64,000 nucleotides of DNA, from contig NZ_JALKCV010000006.1 of the NCBI RefSeq assembly GCF_023634065.1, forward strand, positions 62,001-126,000, written 5' to 3'. A model generated the notes under the pieces. The model saw only the letters and a list, made by a program, of their open reading frames with translations. It did no database searches and was not told the origin of the DNA. Positions 1 to 8,804 of the stretch are shown one piece after another. This DNA comes from Microbulbifer litoralis. GTDB taxonomy: Bacteria; Pseudomonadota; Gammaproteobacteria; Pseudomonadales; Cellvibrionaceae. The position numbers and the translations under genes were made by a program. Position 1 is the first letter of the stretch, and every line of letters starts with the position of its first letter.

Positions 1-1227
1 CGCCAGCGGTTTCTCAGGCGCTACAAAGCCCATATCAAGAAGGCCGTCGGCGAGGCCATGAACAGCCGCTCCATCACCGATATGGACAAGGGTGAGCAAA
101 TCAGTATTCCCACCCGCGATATCAACGAACCGATATTCTCCCACGGCGCCGGTGGTCATGTGGAACGGGTGCTTCCCGGCAACAAGGAATTCATCACCGG
201 CGATCGTATCCCGCGCCAGGGCCAGCAGGGCGGTTCCGGTGGCGGCGGAGGCGGCGCCAGCGACAGCGGCGAGGGTGTCGACGACTTTGTCTTCCAGATC
301 TCGCAGGAAGAATTCCTCGACTTCATGTTCGAGGGCCTGCAGCTGCCCAATATGATCAAGCGCCGACTGGCCGGCAACGAGTCCTTCCAGGTGGTGCGCG
401 CCGGCATCAGCAACGAGGGCACCCCGGGGCGAATCAATGTGGTGCGCTCCATGCGCGCAGCCAACGCGCGCCGCATCGCCCTGACCAGCGGCAAGCGGCG
501 CAATATCCGCGAACTGGAAATGGAACTGGATGTCGAGGAAGGCAAGGATCCGGCGCTGCGCGACATGCGCAGGATCGAGCAGTTGCGCGGCCGCATTGCA
601 GAGATTCGCAGCCGAATACAGCGGGTACCGTTCCTCGACGACTTCGACCTGAAGTACAACCTGCTGGTGCGCCAGCCGCGACCGCGCTCCAAGGCGGTGA
701 TGTTCTGCCTGATGGACGTTTCCGGCTCCATGAACCAGGCTACCAAGGATATGGCCAAGCGCTTCTTCCTGCTGCTGTACCTTTTCCTGCAACGCAGCTA
801 CGAATACACGGAGGTGGTCTTTATCCGCCACCATACCAGCGCCAAGGAGGTGGACGAGGAGGAGTTTTTCTACTCGCGCGAGACCGGTGGCACCATTGTC
901 TCCAGCGCCCTGAAACTGATGCGCCGCATCATGCTCGAGCGCTACCCCGCCAGCGAATGGAACATCTACGGCGCCCAGGCATCCGATGGCGACAACTGGA
1001 ACGACGACTCCAGCACCTGCCACAAGATCCTGATCAACGACATCATGCCGGAAGTCCAGTACTACTCGTATGTGGAAATCACACCGCGCGACCACCAGGC
1101 GCTGTGGGAGGAGTACGAAAGTGTGCGCGCGCTGTTCCCCGAGCATTTCACGATGGAACAGATCGTCGACGTGCAGGACATCTACCCGGTATTTCGCCAA
1201 CTGTTCAGCCATAAGGTGGCCGCCTGA
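1..1227 (+). CDS. yeaH: YeaH/YhbH family protein (DUF444), 5' truncated by window edge
   Basis: The reading frame is open from base 1. The residues before the first internal Met ([19 protein letters not shown]) match the N-terminal part of E. coli YeaH, so the gene starts upstream of the window. The Gly-rich stretch after the conserved SIPTRDI and the DRI motif, and the von Willebrand-like [20 protein letters not shown] segment, are typical of DUF444. In E. coli, YeaH works with the PrkA-type serine kinase YeaG in nutrient and stationary-phase stress; yeaG is therefore expected just upstream, outside the window. The stop codon overlaps the next gene's ATG by one base (TGATG), so translation is probably coupled. 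Family assignment is firm; the molecular activity of YeaH is not established. Confidence 0.95.
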   Translation, partial: RQRFLRRYKAHIKKAVGEAMNSRSITDMDKGEQISIPTRDINEPIFSHGAGGHVERVLPGNKEFITGDRIPRQGQQGGSGGGGGGASDSGEGVDDFVFQISQEEFLDFMFEGLQLPNMIKRRLAGNESFQVVRAGISNEGTPGRINVVRSMRAANARRIALTSGKRRNIRELEMELDVEEGKDPALRDMRRIEQLRGRIAEIRSRIQRVPFLDDFDLKYNLLVRQPRPRSKAVMFCLMDVSGSMNQATKDMAKRFFLLLYLFLQRSYEYTEVVFIRHHTSAKEVDEEEFFYSRETGGTIVSSALKLMRRIMLERYPASEWNIYGAQASDGDNWNDDSSTCHKILINDIMPEVQYYSYVEITPRDHQALWEEYESVRALFPEHFTMEQIVDVQDIYPVFRQLFSHKVAA

Positions 1228-2816
1228 TGCTCGATACCTACCCGACAGGAACCACGCCGCCCGATGCCAAATCCAGCGGCCCCATTTCCACCAGCTCGGA
1301 GTGGACTTTCGAACTGGTCCAGGACTACGACGCCGCCATCGGCGAGCTGGCGGACGAATTCGGCCTGGACACCTACCCGAACCAGATCGAGATCATCAGT
1401 TCGGAACAGATGATGGATGCCTATTCCTCCGTGGGTATGCCGGTGGGTTACAACCACTGGTCCTTCGGCAAACAGTTCATCAGCGTCGAAAACAATTACC
1501 AGCGCGGCCTGATGGGGCTCGCCTATGAAATCGTCATCAATTCCAACCCCTGCATCGCCTACCTGATGGAAGAGAACACCATGACGATGCAGGCACTGGT
1601 CATTGCCCATGCCAGTTACGGCCACAACTCCTTCTTCAAGGGCAACTACCTGTTCCGCAGCTGGACCGATGCCGGCAGTATCATCGACTACCTGATCTTC
1701 GCCAAAAACTATATCTCCCGCTGTGAAGAGCGCTACGGGCTGGACGAGGTCGAGGCCGTACTGGATTCCTGCCACGCACTGATGAATTACGGCGTGGACC
1801 GCTACAAGCGTCCCTACCCCATCTCCGCCGTGGAGGAGGAGCGGCGACAGAAGGAACGGGAGGAATATCGCCAGCGGCAACTGAACGACCTGTGGCGCAC
1901 CATTCCGAAAATGGGTGAGGGCGAAGAGGAGAAATCGGAGCACCGCTTTCCGGAAGAGCCGCAGGAAAACCTGCTCTACTTCATCGAGAAGCATGCACCG
2001 CTACTGGAGAACTGGCAGCGCGAACTGGTGCGCATCGTGCGCAAGCTGGCACAGTATTTCTACCCGCAACGCCAGACCCAGGTGATGAACGAGGGCTGGG
2101 CCTCCTTCTGGCACTACACACTGCTGACGGAGCTGTACAAACGCGGGCGGGTGACCGACGGCTTTATGATGGAGTTCCTGCAGAGCCACACCAATGTCAT
2201 CTACCAGCCGCCGTTCGACAGCCCCTACTACAGCGGCATCAACCCCTACACACTCGGGTTCAGTATTTTCAGCGACCTCAGGCGCATCTGCGAAAACCCC
2301 ACCGACGAGGACCGCCAGTGGTTCCCGGATATCGCCGGCAGCAACTGGAAGGAGACGCTGCAGTTCGCGATGCGGGACTTCAAGGATGAGAGTTTTATCC
2401 TGCAGTTCCTGTCGCCCAAGGTGATGCGCGACATGAAACTGTTCTGCATCAGCGACGACGATCGGGAGAACGAAATCCTGGTCGATGCCATCCACGACGA
2501 GGACGGCTACCGGCAGCTGCGCGCCAACCTGGCCGGGCAGTACAACCTCGGCAACCGCGAGCCCAATATCCAGGCATTCTCCGTGAATACCCGCGGCGAC
2601 CGCTCACTGACACTGCACCACACCCAGCACCAGCGCCGCCCGCTGGGCAAGGATACCGGCGAGGTCATGCGCCACCTGCACCGGCTCTGGGGCTTCGATG
2701 TGCATTTGCATAGCCTGCACGGCGATGAAATCACCGCCAGCTACCACTGCCCCGAACTGGGACGCGATCGCGCCGAAGGCGATGAGGAATCCATGCTGAT
2801 TCCCAAACCCATCTGA
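1227..2816 (+). CDS. ycgB: SpoVR family protein (YcgB-like)
   Basis: The protein has 529 residues, close to E. coli YcgB. It carries the conserved SpoVR features: an N-terminal WTFELVQDYDAAIGELA block, the YNHWSFGKQF segment, HASYGHNSFFKGN and the ALMNYGVDRYKRP block. SpoVR was named for a Bacillus spore-cortex role, but in proteobacteria it is a partner of YeaG/YeaH in stress physiology, and its biochemistry is unknown. It overlaps yeaH by one base and is the last gene of that operon; no further same-strand gene follows. It is cytoplasmic, with no signal peptide or membrane segment. Confidence 0.95.
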   Translation: MLDTYPTGTTPPDAKSSGPISTSSEWTFELVQDYDAAIGELADEFGLDTYPNQIEIISSEQMMDAYSSVGMPVGYNHWSFGKQFISVENNYQRGLMGLAYEIVINSNPCIAYLMEENTMTMQALVIAHASYGHNSFFKGNYLFRSWTDAGSIIDYLIFAKNYISRCEERYGLDEVEAVLDSCHALMNYGVDRYKRPYPISAVEEERRQKEREEYRQRQLNDLWRTIPKMGEGEEEKSEHRFPEEPQENLLYFIEKHAPLLENWQRELVRIVRKLAQYFYPQRQTQVMNEGWASFWHYTLLTELYKRGRVTDGFMMEFLQSHTNVIYQPPFDSPYYSGINPYTLGFSIFSDLRRICENPTDEDRQWFPDIAGSNWKETLQFAMRDFKDESFILQFLSPKVMRDMKLFCISDDDRENEILVDAIHDEDGYRQLRANLAGQYNLGNREPNIQAFSVNTRGDRSLTLHHTQHQRRPLGKDTGEVMRHLHRLWGFDVHLHSLHGDEITASYHCPELGRDRAEGDEESMLIPKPI

Positions 2817-2835
2817 CGCCATGAACAATTAACAA

Positions 2836-2894
2836 TGACCAGTGATCAATGCAGCCCCCGCAAACGCCGGTCCCTGATCATTGTTTATTGGTCA
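2836..2894. repeat. Imperfect inverted repeat between convergent genes
   Basis: TGACCAGTGATCAATG at 2836-2851 pairs with CATTGTTTATTGGTCA at 2879-2894 (13 of 16 positions). It lies between the 3' ends of spoVR (+) and the regulator on the minus strand and may act as a shared transcription stop, although there is no clear T-run. The surrounding AACAATTAACAATGACCAGTG has a slippage-like look. Confidence 0.4.
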
Positions 2895-2898
2895 CCGA

Positions 2899-3465
2899 TC
2901 AAATTTCGAGCAGTAATTTCACCTTGGCCGCCAGCTCCCCGCGATCCGCTGCCTGGCTGATCAAGGCATCGGCGCCCGCATCCAGCCAGCGTTGCTGGTC
3001 CCGCTCCCCGACCGGCGCCACCACCAGCACACCGACATTGGCGAAGTCACTGTTGGAGCGCAGGTGGTCGAGAATCTGGAACCCGGTGACGCCCACCAGG
3101 TTGGCGTCCATCAGCAACAGCGCCGGCTTGCAACCGGCCATCAGCGTACCGGCAACAAACGCGTCGCCGGCAATCTCCACCTCGCAGCCCTCCTGCTGCA
3201 GTGCCTGGCGAGCGGCGCCGGTCAGTTCCGGGTCACCGGCCAGCATCAGTACCTTGCGGCTGGCGCCGGCCAGCTCGGTGGGCACCGGCATGGCGTTGTC
3301 GCGCAGAAAGCCGACAAAATCCTCCACACAGATTCGGTGATCGCCGCGCCCGGGCAGCTTGTAAGCCTTGAGCTGGCCCCGCTCGATCCAGCGGATCACT
3401 GTACGGAAATTGACCCCGCAATACCTCGCGGCCTCCCCGGTGGTCAATACATGCAGTTCATTCAT
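2899..3465 (-). CDS. Excisionase/MerR-type HTH protein fused to a receiver domain
   Basis: From the ATG at 3465 the protein has 188 residues. Residues 1-60 form an excisionase-type winged helix (LTTGEAARYCGVNFRTVIRWIERGQL) that ends in the typical GDHRICVEDFVGFLR motif. Residues about 70-188 are a response-regulator receiver domain with the acceptor-like Asp in LLLMDANLVG. The 3465 start was preferred because it sits just before the HTH and behind a GGGGGAAA ribosome site; an in-frame extension to 3594 looks non-coding. No sensor kinase is adjacent, so it is an orphan. The fold order (DNA-binding first, receiver last) is the reverse of OmpR/NarL proteins. The signal and targets are unknown. 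Confidence 0.85.
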   Translation of the reverse strand: MNELHVLTTGEAARYCGVNFRTVIRWIERGQLKAYKLPGRGDHRICVEDFVGFLRDNAMPVPTELAGASRKVLMLAGDPELTGAARQALQQEGCEVEIAGDAFVAGTLMAGCKPALLLMDANLVGVTGFQILDHLRSNSDFANVGVLVVAPVGERDQQRWLDAGADALISQAADRGELAAKVKLLLEI

Positions 3466-3614
3466 CTTATTATTTCCCCCAAACATCCTGCGATTGGCAA
3501 CGGTACTCACACAGGCATTCTCAAAATCCACCTCTGCGTCCAAAACGCCGATAATGGCAGCTTTACGCGAATTTATCCTGTTTTTTCGAAGCACCCTTAT
3601 AAATTATGCTGCCG

Positions 3615-3634
3615 AAGACTGCAAAGTCAGTCTT
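3615..3634. promoter_or_regulatory. Perfect 7-6-7 palindrome, possible operator
   Basis: AAGACTG and CAGTCTT are separated by six bases, 150 bp upstream of the minus-strand HTH-receiver gene. AT-rich DNA next to it could hold that gene's promoter. It may be an autoregulatory site; this is inference from position and symmetry only. The rest of 3466-3704 shows no other feature that I recognise. Confidence 0.4.
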
Positions 3635-3704
3635 AAACTCGGCCCCTTGTAAGAGTATGACGAACGGCGATCAAAGGTCCTCAAAAATATCTCGAAAGAT
3701 AGAG

Positions 3705-3732
3705 TTGACAGTTAAGACAGGTCAAATAGAAT
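3705..3732 (+). promoter_or_regulatory. Strong sigma-70-like promoter
   Basis: A perfect TTGACA -35 box (3705-3710), a 16-bp spacer and a TAGAAT -10 box (3727-3732) predict a start near 3739. The first thing downstream is a factor-independent terminator at 3787-3817, not a start codon. Confidence 0.65.
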
Positions 3733-3739
3733 GGTCAAC

Positions 3740-3817
3740 ACTGAATGGTGAATGGTTATTCCCAACGCGAATACCCTAAGACCCTGGGCCCCCTTGTATT
3801 TTCGGGGCCTTTTTTTT
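3740..3817 (+). ncRNA. Candidate small RNA, about 78 nt
   Basis: The region is bounded by a near-consensus promoter (3705-3732) and by a GC stem followed by eight T. No good ribosome site or conserved reading frame lies between them. The 5' half contains the quasi-repeat GAATGGT. I do not recognise a known RNA family. It could instead be an attenuated leader of cca, which begins 140 bp further on. The call rests on signals only. Confidence 0.5.
3787..3817 (+). terminator. Factor-independent terminator
   Basis: GGCCCC (3787-3792) pairs with GGGGCC (3804-3809), followed by eight T (3810-3817). It ends the candidate small RNA upstream of cca. Confidence 0.75.
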
Positions 3818-3956
3818 ATCTTGCCGAAATCCCTGTTTCACCTTTCCTCTATCTACCGCGGCCGTGCAAAACGGTGAGCGGCGCCGGAATCAACGGACTT
3901 ATGGCAGTAGAGCGCGCACCCCGGCAAACCGCCCCTGTCCCTGTGGGGCCGATCCC

Positions 3957-5207
3957 GTGAAAATCTACCTGGTCGGCGGCGCCGTCCGCGACAAACTGCT
4001 GAAACGACCCGTGCACGAACGCGACTGGGTTGTCGTCGGCGCCGATGCCGCACAGATGGAAAGCCTCGGCTACCGCCCGGTGGGCAAGGATTTCCCCGTA
4101 TTCCTGCATCCCGACACGGGCGATGAATACGCCCTGGCCCGCACCGAACGCAAGAGCGGTCATGGCTACGGCGGCTTTACCGTCTACGCGGAGCCCGATG
4201 TCAGCCTGGAACAGGACCTGCTGCGCCGCGACCTCACCATCAACGCCATGGCCGAGAGCGATAACGGCGAACTGATCGACCCCTACAACGGCCGCGCCGA
4301 CCTGGAAGCCCGCCTGCTGCGCCACGTCTCCCCGGCCTTTGCCGAGGATCCGCTGCGCGTCCTGCGCGTGGCCCGCTTCGCCGCGCGCTATCACCACCTG
4401 GGCTTTGCCATCGCCGACGAGACTATGACGCTGATGCGGCAGATGGTGGATGCGGGGGAAGTGGCGCACCTGGTACCGGAGCGGGTCTGGAAGGAGGTCA
4501 GCCGCGCGCTGACCGAGCCGGACCCGGATATTTTTATCCGCACACTGCGCGACTCCGGTGCACTGAAGGTGCTGCTGCCGGAAGTGGATCGCCTGTTCGG
4601 CGTGCCGCAGCCGCCGGCGCACCACCCCGAGGTCGATACCGGAGTCCATGTGCTGATGGCCCTGCGCGCCGCACCGCCGGAACTGCCGGTGCGCTTCGCG
4701 ACGCTGCTGCACGACCTGGGCAAGGGCATCACCCCCGAGGAAATACTGCCCAGCCACCGCGGCCACGAAGTCGCCGGCCTGCCGCTGGTGCGCGATGTCT
4801 GCAAGCGCTGGCGCGCGCCCAAACAGCTGACCGCGCTGGCCACCGGCGTCTGCGAATACCACCTGCACTGCCACAAGGCCTTCGAGCTGCGCCCACAGAC
4901 ACTGATGAAAGTGTTGCGCGCACTGGACGCACTGCGCCGCCCGGAGCGCTTCGAGGATTTTCTCAAGGCCTGCGAAGCGGACGCCCGCGGCCGCGCCGGA
5001 CTGCAGGATCGCGACTACCCGCAGGTGGACTACCTGCGCGCCGTGCGCGAAGCCGCCGCCGGCGTCTCCGCCGAGGCGCTGATGGCAGAGGGCTACGAGG
5101 GCGCCGAACTGGGCCGGGCCCTGGACCGCGCCCGTATCCGGGCGATTGCCGCGGTAAAGAATCAATACCTTGAGAACAGCGCCCCCGGGAACAACGGCGA
5201 TGCGTAA
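3957..5207 (+). CDS. cca: Multifunctional CCA tRNA nucleotidyltransferase
   Basis: The enzyme adds or repairs the 3' CCA of tRNAs. Starting at GTG 3957 gives 416 residues (E. coli Cca is 412) and begins exactly with the family N-terminus [12 protein letters not shown]; the longer in-frame extension to 3864 is not conserved. Visible motifs are GGAVRD, the carboxylate pair in ERDWVVVGA, the [10 protein letters not shown] basic motif, the [15 protein letters not shown] neck helix and an HD phosphohydrolase domain ([11 protein letters not shown]), typical of gammaproteobacterial Cca with phosphatase activity. The 3' end overlaps the pteridine reductase gene by eight bases, so the two are probably co-transcribed. 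Confidence 0.96.
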   Translation: MKIYLVGGAVRDKLLKRPVHERDWVVVGADAAQMESLGYRPVGKDFPVFLHPDTGDEYALARTERKSGHGYGGFTVYAEPDVSLEQDLLRRDLTINAMAESDNGELIDPYNGRADLEARLLRHVSPAFAEDPLRVLRVARFAARYHHLGFAIADETMTLMRQMVDAGEVAHLVPERVWKEVSRALTEPDPDIFIRTLRDSGALKVLLPEVDRLFGVPQPPAHHPEVDTGVHVLMALRAAPPELPVRFATLLHDLGKGITPEEILPSHRGHEVAGLPLVRDVCKRWRAPKQLTALATGVCEYHLHCHKAFELRPQTLMKVLRALDALRRPERFEDFLKACEADARGRAGLQDRDYPQVDYLRAVREAAAGVSAEALMAEGYEGAELGRALDRARIRAIAAVKNQYLENSAPGNNGDA

Positions 5208-5928
5208 CGCCCTGATCACCGGCGCCGCCGCCCGCCTCGGCCGCGCCATCGCCCGCGACCTGCACCGGGATCACCGCATCGTCGTGCACTACCGCCATTC
5301 CGGCCAAGCCGCGCGGGAACTCGTCGACGAATTGAACGCCATCCGCCCGGACTCCGCCGCCGCGCTGCAGAGCGACCTGGGCGCGGTCGCGGATTGCGAA
5401 CGGCTGGCCCGCGAGGCAACCGGACTCTGGGGCGGCATACAGGTGCTGGTCAACAACGCCTCCGCCTTCTACCCGACGCCCATCGGCGAGGCGGACGAAA
5501 AAGCCTGGGATGAACTGCTCGGCAGCAACCTCAAGACGCCTTTCTTCCTCAGCCAGGCGCTGGCGCCGAGCCTGGCGGAAGGCGGCGGCTGTATCGTCAA
5601 TATGGCCGATATCCACGCCGAGCGCCCGATGCCCGGGCACACGCTCTACTGCGCCGCCAAGGCCGGCCTGGTCATGCTGACCAAGAGCCTGGCGCTGGAG
5701 CTGGCACCAACGGTGCGGGTCAACGCCGTGGCGCCGGGCGCAATCCTGTGGCCGGAGCAGGAAGAGGTCGACCCCGATACACAGCGGGATATCCTGGCGC
5801 GCATCCCGCTGGCCCGCACCGGCACCGAGGCCGATATAGCCCGCACAGTGCGCTTCCTGGCTGCGGATCCCTCCTATATCAACGGGCAGGTGATCGCGGT
5901 GGACGGCGGGCGCAACCTCAATATCTGA
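5200..5928 (+). CDS. folM: Pteridine reductase / dihydromonapterin reductase-like SDR
   Basis: A 242-residue short-chain dehydrogenase beginning at ATG 5200 (ribosome site CGGGA). It has the cofactor motif TGAAARLG, with the Arg typical of NADPH-using pteridine reductases, the NNAS structural motif and the catalytic YCAAK. Enzymes of this type reduce dihydropterins or biopterin. The neighbourhood (cca, with folB and folK 8 kb away) fits pterin/folate metabolism. An in-frame extension to 5170 inside cca is unlikely. It could be a generic SDR, but the ARLG variant and [13 protein letters not shown] favour the pteridine reductase group. Confidence 0.85.
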   Translation: MRNALITGAAARLGRAIARDLHRDHRIVVHYRHSGQAARELVDELNAIRPDSAAALQSDLGAVADCERLAREATGLWGGIQVLVNNASAFYPTPIGEADEKAWDELLGSNLKTPFFLSQALAPSLAEGGGCIVNMADIHAERPMPGHTLYCAAKAGLVMLTKSLALELAPTVRVNAVAPGAILWPEQEEVDPDTQRDILARIPLARTGTEADIARTVRFLAADPSYINGQVIAVDGGRNLNI

Positions 5929-5937
5929 CGCTTCAGC

Positions 5938-6828
5938 CTACCTACCACCGGCAGGATCCGCCGCAAAGTGCGCCAGAATCCAGCGTTTGAGCGCGATAGC
6001 CTCCGGACCCAGGTTCGCATCGCGGCGGTGGGCGAGAAACAGGTGCCGGCGCGCCGGCAGAGCCACCGCCACCGGCATCACCAGTGCGCCCCGCTCCAGT
6101 GCCGGCCCGGCCAGCATGCGGTCGGTCAGCAACAGGCCGAGCCCTCCCTCCGCCGCCTGGTGCGACAGGATGGCCTGGTCGAAATAGAGGTTATCCACCG
6201 GTGTCCCCCGCAACCCGGCACAGCGAAACATGCGCTGCCAGTCCTGGTGCAGGTGATCGTGAATCAGGGTGCAGCCATCCAGGTTGCCCGACCGCAGCGA
6301 CGGATGCCGGCGCAGGTAATCCGGGCTGCAGGCGACGACCACCTCCAGTCGCGCCAGGCAGGTGCAATCGAGCCGCCGATCTTGCCCGGGCAGGAAGCGG
6401 ATCGCCAGGTCGTGGTCCGAGCCATCCAGTGGCGACAGCATCGAAGAGGCGTGCACCTGCAGTTCGATACCGGGGTTCCAGCGGCGAAAATCCGCCAGCG
6501 CCGGCCCGAAACTGATCATCGCAAAACTCGGTGGCAGCGTGATACGCACGACCCCCGACCGGTTGACGCGCTGCATCGACTGGCTGATATCCAGCACCTC
6601 CGACAGCAGCGGATAAACGCGCCGGTAAAAGATGCCGCCCGCCTCGGTCAGATGCACCTGCCGCGCATTGCGCGCGAACAGCTGCAGCCCCATCCACTGT
6701 TCCAGAGACCTGATCTGCTGGCTGACCGCACCGGGGGTTACCGACAGTTCCTCGGCGGCGCGTTTGAAGTTCTGGTGTCCGGCGGCGATGCAGAAATAGT
6801 GCAGCGCCTTCAGTGGCGGCGGGTTCAT
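5938..6828 (-). CDS. LysR family transcriptional regulator (GcvA-like)
   Basis: A 296-residue LysR protein. The N-terminal winged helix reads LKALHYFCIAAGHQNFKRAAEELSVT and PGAVSQQIRSLE, followed by a periplasmic-binding-like effector domain (SPDYLRRHPSL, AAEGGLGLLL). The sequence resembles the GcvA branch. It is transcribed away from an MFS transporter across a 115-bp gap, the usual LysR arrangement, so it probably controls that transporter and itself. The ligand is unknown. Confidence 0.92.
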   Translation of the reverse strand: MNPPPLKALHYFCIAAGHQNFKRAAEELSVTPGAVSQQIRSLEQWMGLQLFARNARQVHLTEAGGIFYRRVYPLLSEVLDISQSMQRVNRSGVVRITLPPSFAMISFGPALADFRRWNPGIELQVHASSMLSPLDGSDHDLAIRFLPGQDRRLDCTCLARLEVVVACSPDYLRRHPSLRSGNLDGCTLIHDHLHQDWQRMFRCAGLRGTPVDNLYFDQAILSHQAAEGGLGLLLTDRMLAGPALERGALVMPVAVALPARRHLFLAHRRDANLGPEAIALKRWILAHFAADPAGGR

Positions 6829-6943
6829 GGCTTAGATTTTCTATTCAGCATGGCAAGAAAATATCGTTTGCCGGCTTCTACCAGCATTCGCAGAATAGAG
6901 AAATTAGCCCTCCACGTAAAAACCCGCAAAAAAGGAAGTATCG

Positions 6944-8164
6944 ATGCAAGCACCTCGCCTGCCCTCCTCCGCCTGGCTCACCATCGCCGCGGGCTCCTGC
7001 CTGCTGATGCTGGCGTTCGGTTTCCGCGCCAGTTTCGGCCTGTTTGTCGGCCCCATCTCGGAAGCCAACCAGTGGGGGCGCGACCTGATCGGACTGGCGC
7101 TGGCGATACAGAACCTGGCCTGGGGCCTGATCGCAGTGCTGGCCGGCGGCCTGGCGGACCGCTTCGGCAACCGCCCCGTGCTGGTGGCCGGCGCGCTGCT
7201 GTATGCGCTGGGGCTGTGGATGACATCCGGCGTGGAATCGGTCTGGTCGCTGCAGATGGGCGCGGGCCTGCTGGTGGGCGCCGGTATCGCCGGTACCGGC
7301 TTCGGTATCGTGCTGCCGCTGATGGCCAGGTCCGTCAGCGAGGAGAACCGGCAGTGGGTGCTCGGCGTCGGCACCGCGGCCGGCTCCCTGGGCCAGTTCC
7401 TGATCGCACCGCTGGCGCAGCAGTTTATCCACTGGTTCGGCTGGAGCGGCGCCCTGAATGTCATGGCACTGATGGCGCTGGCCATGGTGCTGCTGGTCAT
7501 GCCGCTGGCGCAGCGGCTGAAGCCGGCGGCAGCGGGTGGCAACACTGACGACGAGCCCTTCGTCGCAGTAGTCGAGCGCGCCCGCGGCCACCTCTCCTAC
7601 TGGCTGCTGACGGTCGGCTTTTTCGTCTGCGGTTTTCACCTCGCCTTTATCACAGTGCACTTTCCCGGCTACCTGACGGACAACGGCTTCGAGCCGGATG
7701 TGGCCGCCTGGTCCATCGCCCTGATCGGCCTGTGCAATGTGGTCGGGGCCATGGTGTCCGGCTACCTCTCCGGGCGCCTGTCGATGAAGCGGGTGCTGAT
7801 GTTCATCTACCTGGTCCGCGGCGCGGTGACCGTGGCGCTGTTATTGCTGCCGCTGTCACTGGCCTCGGTGCTCACCTTCAGTTGCCTGACCGGCTTCCTG
7901 TGGCTGGCGACGGTACCGCCCACCACGGGCCTGGTGGCCACCATGTTCGGCACCCGCTATATGGCCACGCTGTACGGCGTGGTGTTCCTGGGGCATCAAC
8001 TGGGCAGTTTCACCGGCGTCTGGCTGGGGGGCTGGATTTACGAGCGCACCGGTAGCTACGACGGCGTCTGGTGGACGGGTGTGGCGCTGAGCCTGGTGGC
8101 GGTGGCACTGCACTGGCCGATCCGGGAGAAGCGGGTGGCAATGCCGCAGCCAGTCGCGGCCTGA
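6944..8164 (+). CDS. Major facilitator superfamily transporter
   Basis: A 406-residue inner-membrane protein with about 12 hydrophobic segments. It carries the MFS loop signature GGLADRFGNRPVLVAG between helices 2 and 3 and a second-half counterpart (SGYLSGRLSMKR). The N-terminal region AGSCLLMLAFGFRASFGLFVGPI is characteristic of the monocarboxylate/oxalate-formate-like MFS branch. The substrate cannot be read from sequence. It is divergent from the LysR gene, which is likely its regulator. The ATG at 6944 follows a ribosome site (AAAAGGAAGT). Confidence 0.9.
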   Translation: MQAPRLPSSAWLTIAAGSCLLMLAFGFRASFGLFVGPISEANQWGRDLIGLALAIQNLAWGLIAVLAGGLADRFGNRPVLVAGALLYALGLWMTSGVESVWSLQMGAGLLVGAGIAGTGFGIVLPLMARSVSEENRQWVLGVGTAAGSLGQFLIAPLAQQFIHWFGWSGALNVMALMALAMVLLVMPLAQRLKPAAAGGNTDDEPFVAVVERARGHLSYWLLTVGFFVCGFHLAFITVHFPGYLTDNGFEPDVAAWSIALIGLCNVVGAMVSGYLSGRLSMKRVLMFIYLVRGAVTVALLLLPLSLASVLTFSCLTGFLWLATVPPTTGLVATMFGTRYMATLYGVVFLGHQLGSFTGVWLGGWIYERTGSYDGVWWTGVALSLVAVALHWPIREKRVAMPQPVAA

Positions 8165-8167
8165 GCC

Positions 8168-8199
8168 GACTGGAGAGAAACTGGACTGGAAAGAAACTG
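8168..8199. repeat. Two tandem 16-bp units
   Basis: GACTGGAGAGAAACTG is followed directly by GACTGGAAAGAAACTG (one mismatch), then a partial third unit. It lies between the convergent MFS and HxlR genes. It is probably replication slippage; no function is evident. Confidence 0.6.
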
Positions 8200-8212
8200 G
8201 AGAGAGTGCAAC

Positions 8213-8674
8213 TCAGCCGGTCGACTCCAGCGGCCGGCCCTCCTCGTCCACGAACAGCACATCCCGGACACCCAGCGCCTCTCCCGCGGCGCTTCGCACC
8301 GCCAGCGGCGCAATGGCCTCGCCGCTGCTCCGCTCCACCAGCTGCATATCGTCCCGGTTGCCATTCCAGCGCTCGCTCCACTGGCGCAGGGCGACCACCA
8401 CGGTAAACAGGTCGCGCCCCTTGTCCGTCAGCCGGTACTCGTAGCGGGTACCGTGCTCGCCCACGTCGACGCGGGCCAGTACCCCGTTGTCCACCAGCCG
8501 GGACAGGCGGTCACAGAGGATATTCCTGGCGATGCCCAGGCTGTTCTGGAAATCCACGAAGCGCCGCGTTCCCAGCATCGCCTGCTTGATCACCAGCAGG
8601 GACCACCAGTCGCCGACTTCGTTGAGCGCGCAGGCCACCGAGCAGTTCAGGTCATCGAATCGTTTGCGTGTCAT
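8213..8674 (-). CDS. HxlR family transcriptional regulator
   Basis: A 153-residue winged-helix protein with the HxlR core: NCSVACALNEVGDWWSLLVI, then FVDFQNSLGIARNILCDRLSRL and the wing DVGEHGTRYEYRLTDKG. The Cys near residue 11 is at the position that senses oxidants or electrophiles in several HxlR proteins; a second Cys lies four residues later. The gene is divergent from an old yellow enzyme gene across 130 bp, a common HxlR/ene-reductase pairing, so it probably represses that gene until a reactive compound appears. Confidence 0.9.
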   Translation of the reverse strand: MTRKRFDDLNCSVACALNEVGDWWSLLVIKQAMLGTRRFVDFQNSLGIARNILCDRLSRLVDNGVLARVDVGEHGTRYEYRLTDKGRDLFTVVVALRQWSERWNGNRDDMQLVERSSGEAIAPLAVRSAAGEALGVRDVLFVDEEGRPLESTG

Positions 8675-8804
8675 GGGGACAGTATACGCAAAAGAGGTTG
8701 CATCAAGAAACCAAATAAAGTCTCATAACGCAACCAAATACGCCGAAGCAGACGCCCGGCGCCCACGATCCCCGACGACTGCGAGAATTCCGAGAGTTAG
8801 AGAC

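Noticed and set aside
3864-3956. N-terminal extension of cca
   Set aside because: The extra 31 residues are Arg/Pro-rich and not family-like, while GTG 3957 gives the exact Cca N-terminus.
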